A stretch of DNA of 64,000 nt from positions 531,001 to 595,000 of the forward strand of contig CAWZYM010000224.1 in assembly GCA_963966185.1 (NCBI GenBank), written 5' to 3'. Numbering within the stretch: the first letter of the stretch is position 1; each line of letters begins with the position of its first letter. Below the pieces are notes generated by a model. That model saw nothing but the letters and a program-made list of their open reading frames with translations. It did not search any database and had not been told where the DNA came from. This stretch comes from Rhabditoides inermis (Eukaryota; Nematoda; Chromadorea; Rhabditida; Rhabditidae). Positions 33,403 to 45,337 of this stretch are shown here, piece by piece. A program made the translations under genes and the position numbers.

Positions 33403-34098
33403 CAATGACAGTGGCGTAGTAGCTACTCGCTCCCGCGCTCTCGTCGTTTCCCCTCGATTCCCGTCAGTCTGCACAGTTTCCCCTTTCCCCACTTCATTCC
33501 TATTTCTCTGTGAGATATCCCCCTCCCCTACTTTAGGCGCCGTTGTACAAAATAGATGCGGAGAGTGAGAGAATAGTAGTTTGGCTAACGTATCCCCCGA
33601 TCGCTAGTTTGAATCAGGTGTGTGTTTGTTTGTGAGTGTGTGTGCGTGTGAGTATACTGTACTTCCTGTGTTTTTTGTGTGTTCGAGACTGAGGCGACTG
33701 AGAATCCGTGATACATACGTGTTGATATTCCAATCGAGAGAGATCCCCCCATTCGTTGATTCTGACATATTCCTTCTGTTTCCTCGTTGAGATCACATGA
33801 TTTTGCGTTGTATATACTCCCCTGCGCGCGCACCTTTGTTGACTCCCCCTATTATGTTTATATAATATGTTGACGAGAAGAAGAAATATATATTGCGATA
33901 ATAAAATGTATATTTGAATAGTTGATATCGATTACCCTTGGGACACAGAAGATTAGCTCACTGGGATCTATAAATCGTGGTGTGACAAAATGTGGGAATG
34001 TACAGAAAAAAGAAAGAAATATGCATTCAAATCTCGCGAGAATCACACGCTGTAGGAAGGCGCATTGTAAGTGTGGGTAGGGGGAGAGGGGGCGGGGC
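33403..34098. other. Convergent 3' ends of receptor and choline kinase
   Basis: About 700 bp. The receptor 3' UTR occupies 33403 to about 33920. No AATAAA for choline kinase was found on the minus strand in the remaining 170 bp, so its 3' UTR may use a variant signal or overlap the receptor's. Confidence 0.5.
33900..33905 (+). promoter_or_regulatory. Poly(A) signal AATAAA of the nuclear receptor
   Basis: Exact AATAAA, about 500 nt after the stop codon and 193 nt before the stop codon of the convergent gene. Confidence 0.65.
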
Positions 34099-34562
34099 CT
34101 AGCAGGTGGAGAGGTATCGCTCCAGATCGGGCTTCTGTTCGAAGTAGAGGGCGAGTCTGTCGCGGCCATAGGAGGAATAATCGAACGCCAGGCTCATCTC
34201 TTCGTTTTGGAGCAGCGACCACACACCTGCGAAAATCATTCATTTATAATATGCCCTTTATAGTATGAATAGTATAATAAGTAATCGTATATTGATTATT
34301 GACGAAATTGATTGAAGCTTGGAAAGGTTTCAGTAGATTACTTCGACTTTGTGAAGATTATGAATACGTTTCACATAGAGCATAACTCGACAAGAATACT
34401 AGGTTCAAATAATAACTGGATGCTAGCGGTCCACCAATGATAAGATAGATACAGAGAGAGAGGGGGGGAAGAGTGAGAGAGGGAGAGAGGGAGGAAGGGA
34501 GGGAGGGAGAGGGGGGGAGACGGAGAGAGAGAGAGGGGGGAGACAGACAGAGAGAGAGAGAC

Positions 34563-34594
<32 letters not shown>

Positions 34595-34670
34595 GGGGAA
34601 GAGTGAGAGAGGGAGAGAGGGAGGAAGGGAGGGAGGGAGAGGGGGGGGGGAGACGGAGAGAGAGGGGGGA

Positions 34671-34716
<46 letters not shown>

Positions 34717-34859
34717 CGAGAGTACGTACCCCAGAACAGGTTGGAGCACGCCATGAACATCTCGCCCTCCCTCTGCAGGCGGGCCACGTCCCGCGAGAAG
34801 TCACCAGAGAGATCCGAGGGGAACGAGCGGGGACAGGAAAGACGAGTCTGCAAGGGGGA

Positions 34860-34906
<47 letters not shown>

Positions 34907-37900
34907 CTTGTACACTTCTTCCAGATAGGCTGTGGCGAATGCCTTGCGTCGCGCGCCGTCGCCCCTAGAACAGTATTTATTAGATGTTTGGTTATTCTAA
35001 AAAATTGTATTTCCTCGATAAATAAAAAACATGAGGAGATTCAGAATTCAAGGAAGCTTAGGACATAGAGAGATACGAAGGCTACATAGATAGTTAGAGA
35101 GAGACAGACAGACAGAGAAAGAGAGACGGTAACCTTACCTGTACTGGTCGAGATGTATGATGTAGTAGGGTTCGCTGTCCACTGCGTAGTCATACGCGAA
35201 CTCGCAGAAGTGGTTGCCCAGATCGAAGCCACTGCAAATACTTAAATAAACAAAACATTTTACGTTCGTCGGTTTTATCGAGTTATTTTATCGATCAGTC
35301 GCTGCAAAAGTGAACCGTTGTGGATTGAAATCTGATTGTTTTATGCCACATGCCTATTGACATCTAGAACTGAGTGTCGTTAATATTGAAACAAGAAAAA
35401 AGGTGGGAACCGCACTATTTGGAATGTTTTCTGTTGCATTAGTACAATGTTGCATCAGTATTTGGTGAAACATAAAAAGAACTTGAAAAGATGGGATTGA
35501 AATTGGATCCCATTCTCGAACATGAACACACACTGAAACGTATCTCTCGTCTACTCGAAAAATCATTCCATTCTGCAAAATTGTTCTTGTACATTCATTC
35601 ATTGCTGATAAATAAACAACCACTCATTCCGCTCACCGATAGTTGTAGTTGCAGTATTCGAAGTCGATGAGAACCAATCCGTCGTCGACCCTCTGTCCAT
35701 CCCGCATCACTCCCTCCTCACCCACACTACATCCCTCCGGAAGAAGAATGTTGCCTTCCTGAAAAGAGTGCGATTCATCCCGGCTACGCCCATCCAAGTC
35801 CCGCCCCTTATAGCTCACATTGCAGAGCTAAATAGAGGCTCCGTCTATTTAGCTCTTCCCAGTCCCAGTGTATAGGCTCCACTCCCTCTAACCCCGCCCA
35901 GTGCATAGGCTCCACCCTCTCTAACTCCGCCCAGTGCACAGGCTCCACCCCTCCCAGCCCTGCCCACCTGGAGGTCGTTGTGTGCGAAGACGATGGGGGA
36001 TCCGGAATTCTGCATGAATCGCTCCATAAAGTCGAGTTCGGCGGAGAGATCGGCTGCGGTGAGGGAGGAAGGGTACTGTAATGGGAAGGGGGTGAGAGAG
36101 AGGAAGTGGGAGAAGTCAGGAGTAAGAAGTCAAAAAAGGCTCAAGAGATCAGAACAGAAGTAGAAATCCTACTTTTCCCTGTGGCACGTCTGCTTTCGTC
36201 GTGCGCATCTCGACTGGCAGCTTGCCAGCCGGCAGAGCGGACCACTTGGACAACCAGCCGCGGCAAGTCGACACGATCTGAAAGGAACTCTCTCTCTTCC
36301 TCTACTCTCTCTCTCTCTCCCTTCCTCTCTCTCTCTCTCTCTCTCTCTCCTCACCTCCGGCTCCTTGTTGATAGGCACATCGAGGGTGTGCACACGCGCC
36401 ACCATAGGACCGATCAGACGAGCAAACCTAGGGATACGGTAGGATGAAAAAGTACGGCCGTCCTAGGAGCAGGGTTGAACAACGGATCAGGACAGAGTAG
36501 CCAAACTACGGGTAAAAATCGTATATATGTTACGTTTCACTGCTTACATATCATAGAAGTGATGCTGTCTTTTCAATGTTCACTCTGCCTCACTTGCGAT
36601 AGCCAAAACAAGTAAACATCATGTCAAACAGAGAGAAAAACTACATCTTCAACAGCGTTCTTGCGAAGGTGTACAAAGGGCTTGGACTTCAAGTACAGCG
36701 GCGCCGGTTTCGACATCGACGGAAAACAGCTGACACACCTCGCCTATGCCGATGACGTGGATGTCTTCGCGAAATCTGCACCGGCGGCAGAAAGGATGCT
36801 TAAGGACATTGTCGAGGAGAGCAAGAAGTACGGACTGGAGGTGAACAGGAAGAAGACGATGGTGATGACGAATGCACACAAGACGGAGATAACCCTCGAC
36901 GGAACGAGGATTGAATACGCGGACGAGTTCATCTACCTCGGGAGGTTACTGAGCTGTCAGAAGAACGACGTGGACGAGATCACCCGCCGCATCCAAAGTG
37001 GCTGGGCCGCGTTCAAACGACACAAGCACTTCTTGACACTACGACGAGCTCCGATGCGACTCCGCAGGAAGGTCTTTCGCGCCGGAGTACTTTCCTGTTT
37101 GACGTGCGGATGCGAGACATGGAGTCTCCCTCAAGACGAACTCATGCGACTACGGACTGCGCAGCGGAAGATGGAGCGCCAGGTGCTGGGAGTCACCCTA
37201 CGCGACCGGATCTGAAGCAGCACCATTCGGCAGATGATTCGACTACGAGACGTTCTGCAAGAAGTACGACACCGGAAATGGAAGTTCACGGAACGACTCT
37301 ACAATGCGAAAGACCATCGGTGGGCAAAGGCTACAGTCAACTGGACCCCCAAGAAGACTGGCCGACTTGGACGACCGCACAAGAAGTGGGAGGACGACTT
37401 CGTAGATGCCTTCGATCTATCGAGGACACATGCTCGCAAAGAATGGAGACGGACAGTGACCAACGACTGCCGGAAATGGAACGATCTCATTTTCCAGCGC
37501 TAACCAAACCGTCTCTCATGCGTGCAATATGTACATGAATATGCGATTCTGGATAAATATTTGATTGATTGATTGATTGATTGAGAGAGAAAAACTCACT
37601 TTGGCAGGCTCATTTCCTGGCAAGAGAGTGGGCGGGAGGGAATGTACTGCTCGAATCTGAAATGATATGGTAAACAAGTAAACAAATAGGTAAACAAAAC
37701 AAGTAAACAAAAAAAACAAACAAGCAAATAGAACAAGTAAACAAACAAGTAAACAAACAGGCAAACAAACAAGTAAACACGTAAACAAACAAGTAAACAA
37801 GTAAACATACCGTCCGCCGGGGAACACGCCGAGTAGCTTGGGTCCGAGTGCGCGTTCGGAGAGAAGCGTGAAGACGACAGACTCGGAGAGCAGCTGCTCC

Positions 37901-38997
37901 AAGTCAGACATGCCGTGCACCCTGCAAGGGGGCGGGGTCACAGGGGGCGGGGCTCGTTCATGTTGCATGTTTTAGTTTTCTGCGAATCAGCGACATATTG
38001 TTCGTCAATGTGCAGTCGTCAATATACGCGGCGAGTGAAACGTACTCTTCACAATAATCATAATGTTAAAAATGTACGGTGCGGAATATCAATACGTATC
38101 AGGTGGCAGCTAAATATCTAAAGTGCAATCGAATCGCAATCGATGTTTCGTGGGGTATACAGTACAGTAAACAAAACAACAAACAAAGAAAACAAACATA
38201 AACAAATGGACTACGACCCACCTGAGGAGCGCGGCTCTGGGCTCGTCTCCTAGGGAGTGAGTGGAGTCGGAGAGACGAACGAGGAAGAGGTAGTTGGACA
38301 TGCCACCACTGCAAGGGGGAGGAGTGGGGAGGAGGAGGAGGAGGGGAGAGAGGGAGGATAGGAGCAGGAGGAGCAGGAGCAGGAGGAGCAGGAGCAGGAG
38401 GAGAAGAAGAAGGAGAAGGAGCAGGACTCACGTGATGGGTTTGATGGTCATCTCGGCATTAGGGAGGTTCCACGCGCCTCCGAGATACTTGGCACAGAGC
38501 AGACGGGCGCGGGCTGCAAATAAATACGGTAGGGTACAGTACAGTATTACTGTGCCTGTACAGTACTTTTCAGTGACCCGGACAGACTCACAGATTCAAC
38601 TTATCTATTTATCTATATCCATGATTTTACCCTGTCTGATACTGTACTCACTTTCGCTAGTCTCTCACTACATATCGTTTTTCGCAACGTTTTTGTTCAC
38701 TCTAGTATCAGATACAGTACTCGATCGAGTTTGTATAATACGAGACAATAACGATAGACGTTCATAGCGACCACACTCTTGTTAAATTGATACACACCGC
38801 GTGCTAGATAATCGAATCTGATAATCTCATAAGTTTTACAATGCCTGATACGTTCACAGTATCGCATGCAACAACTTACAAGTATACAAGTTGAATGTGC
38901 AAATAAAAAATTGTGAGAACATAGATACACCGATCGGACTACAGTGCACGGAATTTAGCCTCCTATTTCAAAAGTATTTTTCAAAAACTCATCAAGC

Positions 38998-39046
<49 letters not shown>

Positions 39047-39559
39047 AGAGAAGCAGGCGGAGTATTTCACAGTTTGAATGACTAAGTCCGTCCGGAGCGT
39101 CCGTTCACGTAGACAATCGCTCGAAATGATTCGACAGCCACCCACCAGTGACCTCCGAGGGCAGTGTGTCCTGTGAGAGATCGAGGTTGGAGAAGAGATC
39201 GCGAAGGTCGCCCTGCCCCACTGTGCGGTCCTTCCACGGCTTGCCGACCTAGAGGAGGAGGGTGGGGGAGGAGGAGGAGGAGCAGAAGGAGGAGGAGGAG
39301 GCGGTGGAAGAAAGGGAGAAGAAGGAGAAGGAGGAAGGAGGAGGAGGAGCAGGAGGAGAAGGAGCAGGAGAAGAAGGAGAAAGAGGAGCAGGAGCAGGAG
39401 CAGGAGCAGGAGGAGAAGGAGGAGGAGAAGGAAAGGGAGAGCAGGAGGAAGAGAAGGAGAAGGAGCAGATACCTGTGGATTGTTCTCGTGGAATGCGATG
39501 TCATAGTGGGGCGGCTGCGATGCGACGAGAGCAGAGTCGGCCACCGTCGGAGACTCCAT
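34099..39559 (-). CDS. Choline/ethanolamine kinase
   Basis: Cytosolic kinase phosphorylating choline (or ethanolamine) with ATP, the first step of the Kennedy pathway to phosphatidylcholine. Fourteen exons in transcript order: 39559-39473, 39248-39146, 38513-38432, 38308-38222, 37921-37811, 37656-37600, 36427-36355, 36277-36173, 36075-35968, 35758-35637, 35231-35139, 34964-34907, 34847-34730, 34226-34099. Together 443 aa plus TAG, with every phase joining. Landmarks: GGMSNYLF (nucleotide loop), ESVVFTLLSERALGPKL, FEQYIPSR, the Brenner motif FAHNDLQEGNIL (catalytic Asp about 269) and VLIDFEY (Asp about 303), then FDLGNHFCEFAYDY and the C-terminal NLFWGVWSL. An acceptor CAG lies 1 nt before ATG. 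The convergent receptor gene ends about 700 bp away. The intron 36428-37599 carries a reverse-transcriptase pseudogene in the opposite direction. Sequence alone does not settle choline versus ethanolamine preference. Confidence 0.95.
34453..34712. repeat. GA-rich minisatellite in choline kinase last intron
   Basis: 260 bp of imperfect GA/GGGA repeats on the plus strand (CT in the transcript), with an internal duplication: about 34466-34560 resembles 34595-34680. Confidence 0.9.
36626..37585 (+). pseudogene. Dead non-LTR retrotransposon copy (reverse transcriptase C-terminal part)
   Basis: Lies antisense inside an intron of the choline kinase gene. The reading frame carries the reverse transcriptase palm motif HLAYADDVDVF, then a thumb/connector region ending ETWSLPQDEL...VLGVTLRDRI, and a C-terminal part with GRPHKKWEDDF typical of RTE/CR1-like elements of invertebrates. 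Damage seen: the 5' part including the endonuclease and finger regions is missing; one extra G near 36678 shifts the frame between FNSVLAKVYKG and the palm; a TGA at 37213-37215 interrupts the frame, which then stays open to 37503. The 3' end is marked by GCGATTCTGGATAA followed by a short ATTG repeat (about 37560-37585), a usual tail for such elements. It cannot be active. Exact clade is not assigned. Confidence 0.85.
37657..37810 (-). repeat. GTTTACTTGTTT tandem repeat forming a whole choline kinase intron
   Basis: On the transcribed strand the intron runs from the donor GTATGTTTACTTGTTTAC through about 15 degenerate copies of GTTTACTTGTTT to the acceptor. The same motif recurs after other donors in this window (see findings). 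Confidence 0.85.
39249..39472. repeat. Imperfect GGA/GCA/GAA trinucleotide tract forming choline kinase intron 1
   Basis: The first intron is almost wholly purine on the plus strand (TCC/TGC/TTC in the transcript). Similar tracts lie at 9676-9800, 28460-28525 and 38320-38425. Confidence 0.9.
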
Positions 39560-39560
39560 G

Positions 39561-39572
39561 CTGCGGAAAACG
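39561..39572 (-). promoter_or_regulatory. Probable trans-splice acceptor of choline kinase
   Basis: TTTTCCGCAG on the minus strand, 1 nt before the ATG at 39559. Confidence 0.6.
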
Positions 39573-39887
39573 AAATCATCTTATCTTTATGATAATGTTT
39601 ACCCGAGGTGACACAATATACATGAATTTTTAATGGCCATTTCGAAAAAGAATGTGATCAGATCATCTGATATAGATAACATTTGAAATATGACATCGCG
39701 AAAGAATGACACAGGAACCTATGATAAAAGAAAAAAAACTATAAAAATTGTGTTGAAGTGCAATAGAAATAGTGTGGATACATTACTATTTATGGAAACA
39801 CGAAAATAATATTGTTGACGTGAATGAGAGTGAGGCATACAAATGAAGCCTCTCGAGAGAAGACTCCAATGAAAGAACATAGGAAAT

Positions 39888-39918
<31 letters not shown>

Positions 39919-40637
39919 GGGGAGAGGAAAGGAGATATATATGAATTATTCACAGAGCTTATGTAAGGATTCTTTATAATATAGGAAATGCATTGAAAAG
40001 GGATATAATATCAAAGAGGAACCCATAAACGTGAATTTCAATAATAATAAAACTATGGGATTTCCCGACACCAAAATAACACACTTGAAAACAACTGCGT
40101 CTATGAAAACACGGGAAATATGATTCACTTTCAGCGTCGGAACAAGACAAGAGAATGAATGAAACACGAGAATGTTTCGGAATGAATGGAAGGAAAAAAG
40201 AGAATTGAGAGAGGGAGGGAGTGGTGATAGCGTATCAGCGTATCACTGATAGTGCGTGCGACTTTTCGCATGTCTGCCACAAACAATTCAGAAATTGAAA
40301 GAGCAAAAGACCGATAAATCAACTAATCAGAAGAAACATATGTACACCAGAATTTACAGTCCAATAAATAACGCGTAGTCCTCGAATACCGGGCAATTCC
40401 GATTATGAAACATGAATAATGCATGATTCCATGTTCCAAAGTACTTTGTGCAAGCATTCAGGCGAGAATGTTTTAGGGAACGATCATAAAACAGAGACTA
40501 TTGCGATCGCAGGATGGAAAATGAGACGGGCCGCCCGGTAAATGTCGACTATATAAGGCAATAAGTGTCCAATATATCAACGATTACCAAATAGGGAAAT
40601 GCAGCGGCTGCAGCGAAACACAATATGCGACAGCGGT

Positions 40638-40675
<38 letters not shown>

Positions 40676-41285
40676 GAAAGAGAGAGGGAGAGAGAAAGAG
40701 AGAAAGAGAGAGAGAGAGAGCATGCTACAAGCCTGGATGACAGTGTGCATAGCGGATGCGGGCGTGACGCTTGCGGGGGATAATTACGCATGGTTGAAAT
40801 AGATAGCGAGCGCGTATTCGGATAGTGATAGATAGTGATAGATGTAATAGACGTCATCAATATGTTGATGAAGCCATTGAATGCAAGGGAGTAATGATCG
40901 CGAGCCTGTTGTGACAACACGAAACGAAAATACAAGGAATGAGCGAATCGAAAAAAAGGCCGGATCAGACAGAGAGACAGACACTGACTGACTGACCCAG
41001 CGGCCGAGCGAGCACAAATCGATGTGGCTGTGTTGGTGTGAGGGTGCGAAGCATGCGAGATGATTGAGCTATTACAACCAGTGTGAGTCAGTGGTTCGAC
41101 CTGCGATCACAGGTGAGCTAGCCAGACACTTGACCCGACGTTCATGGACTACTAGGCTTATCACCTTATCAGTGGCGGTATGATAAGAGAGTGCTGCGCG
41201 AATGTATGGTGTGATGTATCGCGCGAGAGTGGTTGTAGGTCGAAGGTATTCGAGCGTGTGAAACATTCTCACTGCGGGAGAGTGG

Positions 41286-41329
<44 letters not shown>

Positions 41330-41534
41330 AGTCTTAACAAATTCCTCAATGTTATGAAAACAGACAGAATATTTCGGTTTTCGAAGAAATCTTCAGCGAA
41401 GGTTTTTTTCCGGAGATTCACAAAAAGAGAACCAAAACACAGAAGCTTTTTTGTAATGTTTTGTTATTGGATCAGATGTAGAGAAATCGTATCTGTGATT
41501 TTAAGAAACCCTTGTGACCGGTTGAGAGAGAGAT

Positions 41535-41573
<39 letters not shown>

Positions 41574-42118
41574 CCCACACAAAGAGATATACAGAGATTG
41601 TTGAGAATAATGGAGAATTTTCTTCTAAATTGTACAGTTTGCAAGACCTGTTTCTATAAAAAAGAGGGTTAGTGGATTGGCAGTTGGATTTGCAGGCAAA
41701 ACACTCACACCTGATTGTTTATATCGGTTTTAGAAAAGCAGTTTTGAGAATTCAACGCCTACATTCATACATTTCACCACTACAGGTATGGGAAACAAAG
41801 TAAATCCGTCTGCTTGTATGGTTGCTAAATCATACTAAACAGACAGTGATTACTGTAGTATTGTCAAATGCAAGCGATATGTAACTACACAGAAGTAAAC
41901 ATAATATTTTTAAAATATTTAAAGTTTCCGTTAGTATCATTTTGAGTTTTGAGGCCGCAAAGTGGACAAACAGAGCGTCTGAGTGGATCGGACTTTCGAG
42001 AGTCGATCTCGATATCAGAAAAACCATGTAATGCCGGTATTCAACATCAAAACAAACACAGACATTGGAGATCACTGTGGAATATGTGTTTTGATAAATG
42101 CTAGGCAATACACATCCA

Positions 42119-42163
<45 letters not shown>

Positions 42164-42617
42164 GGTAAGGAAAGGTGTGGCAAAACAGAGAGGGGAAGCA
42201 GAGGGAGAACGGATATGCGGATTTGGATACTGGATTAGGAAAAGGAAGTGTTGATGCGTAATTGTGACTAAGATCGCAGTAATGCGAATGCGGGTGTTGG
42301 ATTATCAGGAATGAGAGAGAGAGAGAGAGGGGGGGAGAGAGAGGGGGGGGGGGGAGGGAGGGAGAGAGAAGGAGAGAGGAAGGGGAAGGAAATAAAATAA
42401 ATGAGAGAGTGTGTGATCAATGCATGAGCTCAATAGTGTAAGAAGGATTGATTGGAGTGCGAACATCGACTATTCAGTGTAACGCGTTACGAACTAATCA
42501 CAATAGCCAACCACGTGACGACAAACTCGATTATGCAAATTCGATAACCACATAACAGTGTTTTGAATACTATCCGAATCAAGCATACAGGCTAGTGATT
42601 TCATAAATATCTTTATA
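39573..42617. other. Intergenic region between Warthog 3' end and choline kinase
   Basis: 3 kb, AT-rich, with GA microsatellites at about 39003-39046 (choline kinase intron 2, just outside), 40635-40722, 41287-41331, 41521-41572, 42124-42161 and 42311-42371, and a weak tRNA-like remnant on the minus strand near 41085-41125. No coding exon recognised; presumably includes the choline kinase promoter. Confidence 0.5.
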
Positions 42618-42623
42618 TTTATT
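42618..42623 (-). promoter_or_regulatory. Poly(A) signal AATAAA of the Warthog gene
   Basis: AATAAA on the minus strand, about 340 nt after the stop codon. Confidence 0.65.
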
Positions 42624-42963
42624 GTACAACAATATACAATATACAACTGGCGGGGCAACGAGAGCGCGGCGATTATGGTGTGAAAAGTGAGTGAGTGAAA
42701 GTGGAAGTGACAGAGAGAAAGGAGAGAGAGAGAGAGACCCGTGGAGGTATGATCGGATTGGCTCGCGGATTAGAGAGAGCCGATCGATAATCGATCAATA
42801 ACTGCGAGGTACACAAATCCTCATCGAGCTAGTGGCGAATCACAGACAAAATAGAGCGAGTGTGGTCCCAATTATACCATCATAGAGACGTCAGACACAT
42901 CTCGAAGGACCAAGAGTCAGGGCAGATGACGTCAGACGCATCTAGAAGGACCAATAGTTGACG

Positions 42964-43657
42964 TCATACGCCGTTCTTGTCCTTTCGGGGCTTGAAGTAT
43001 GGCCAGTTCTTTTCCTTGTGCCACTTGGGTGGCTCGTCTGGCTCCTTCTCGCAGTGATACCGCCACACTTGCAACTCGTAGAACTCACTGAAATGGAGAG
43101 ACTACGGTTATAGTACTTTAGTTACTTTAGTACTGTAGTCTGTAGTTGTAGTTTTTGAGTAGGTAACTTTTCTATGGGCTTATCAAAACAATGTTTTCGC
43201 GGAAAGTATCTGGGTGTAACTGGGTTGCCCTGCGGGAGCAATCCAATTTTTGATACAACGTGAAACGTAATGCGATGAAACGGACTGAATTATAGTTCCG
43301 TGTGAGAAAAAAGAGCTGACTAACAAATTGGTAAATTGGTTTACATGGACCATTACAATTATTGAAACGAAGTGTACACAATAAATATAAAGACAATGTG
43401 AAACGTAACGTCTAAAGCTTGAAATATAACCCATAAGCATGTCGATTGTACGTCGCAATCAGGATGATAACTGAATAACGCTTTTTTTAAATTCCAACAG
43501 ACCCCTTGTCATCCTTCCCATGTCGGATGTCTGATATGAGATCGAATGAGACGACGTCCTCATCCGAGTGTGGATCGTACTTCTCCTCACCCTCGAAGAA
43601 CTCCCCACGACGGACCACCACCTGGGGGAGATGGACCTCTCTCATTATCTATCTCTC

Positions 43658-43695
<38 letters not shown>

Positions 43696-45182
43696 TTTCC
43701 CTCCTTCACGTTCGATTCCGCCAGCAAATGCTCACATCGTTATGTTTTTGAATTTCAGTAGATTTCTTTCTGACAAGTCAAAGTCATTTTCGCACCTTCT
43801 CAAACGCCAGCTCTCCATACTTGGTCATGTCGGGGTACTCACAACACTGCACGTAGAGACTGCAAATAAATGGGTAAACGAGTAAACATAAACGAGTAAA
43901 CAACGAACGTTCCGTCGACCATCCTGTCTATGCCTCCTACCCAGGAGGTCACTGAATGGGAGCAATTGCGGCGCTCCGGACGCTCGTCGCACTCCTAAAA
44001 AGGGTATTGCTGTACTTTTTATACAAATTCCCTCACACTTGACCAGTTCGAAAACCTGCGCACGATTCGCGCAGCATAGCCTCTAGCTATTCTCTGGTAG
44101 CAAATTATGTTGAGAGCTTGTTAGCATATGTAACCATTGAATTCATTTCACAGTCCCTTTGCTCACTCAATTAAGACAACAGTACGAACTAACTACTTTC
44201 ACTTGGAAGTACTTTTGAAAGATGTTGAAGATGGTACTGCAGAATTGAAGCGATCAGTGTATCGGTGTTCTACATCCACGCTCCAGTCGTAGAGCATTAG
44301 ACATGATGAAAATATTCACCAAAGCCCATGCAACGCGCAAAGTGTGCTTCTTCTCTCGCAAAATGGAAATAAAGTAAAACATGAAACCGCGACCGAAAAT
44401 AATAAAATGGCAAAATTACTCACAGCGTAGTGTTTTTCGAAGCAGTTCGGTCGGGAGCAGAGCAGATTGATCCTGCCGTTGCGGTGCACCTGTGCAATAA
44501 CGTATATTAATGATAATCATAATAAAATGTATTATTATTTTATCATTATTTCAAACAAAAACCGATCATATCCTGCGGATTGGTCAGTTTTGAAAATGCT
44601 TTATTATAGTTGGGCGGCGGCGGTGAAACGTATAAGATATAAATGTCATATTTTTGATAATATGATTTTAGGAAGAATACCCAATGATTTTTTAGTTAGC
44701 ATAAATACTAGCGCTCCGGCGCGCTGACGCGCGCCTCCGCGCTAGATCATGAAAATAAGAAGAATAGAATAGAAACTCATAGAATAGAATAGAAACTCAA
44801 GTTTTTGTTATGATCAATAATACTGTGTTTTTTATTTTACAATTTTATAACATTTTGAGTGAAACTGGTTATTAAAGTAGAGAAGATTAGTCGATTGATG
44901 TATTGATTGCACTGATAATGTGGTCTAGAGGCGATGCAATAATAATAATACCTGGTCTGCAAGTGCTTTGGTTAGCTGCCGCGTACCTCTGTTGTACAAG
45001 TCAGTAGATCTATGTATATTTTTGAATTTGAATGTCCTCGCGTATACAGAAAGAGAACCCGCACGGTGCCGCGCGCTCCCGCTATCAATATCTATGAATA
45101 CATAGATCAATGATAATCATTATACATTTTTTTCTGAACTATACTTTCCTTTGCTCATAAAAACTCTCTCTCTCTCTCATCT

Positions 45183-45226
<44 letters not shown>

Positions 45227-45227
45227 T

Positions 45228-45284
<57 letters not shown>

Positions 45285-45303
45285 TTCCTCTCTCTCTTTC
45301 TCT

Positions 45304-45337
<34 letters not shown>

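Noticed and set aside
34358..34928. Open frames of SLSLSL or RERERE type on both strands
   Set aside because: CT/GA microsatellite artefacts overlapping the real choline kinase exon 34730-34847.
38981..39579. Long Ser/Leu-rich open frames on the minus strand
   Set aside because: Repeat translation across the GGA tract that forms choline kinase intron 1; only the parts at 39473-39559 and 39146-39248 are exons.
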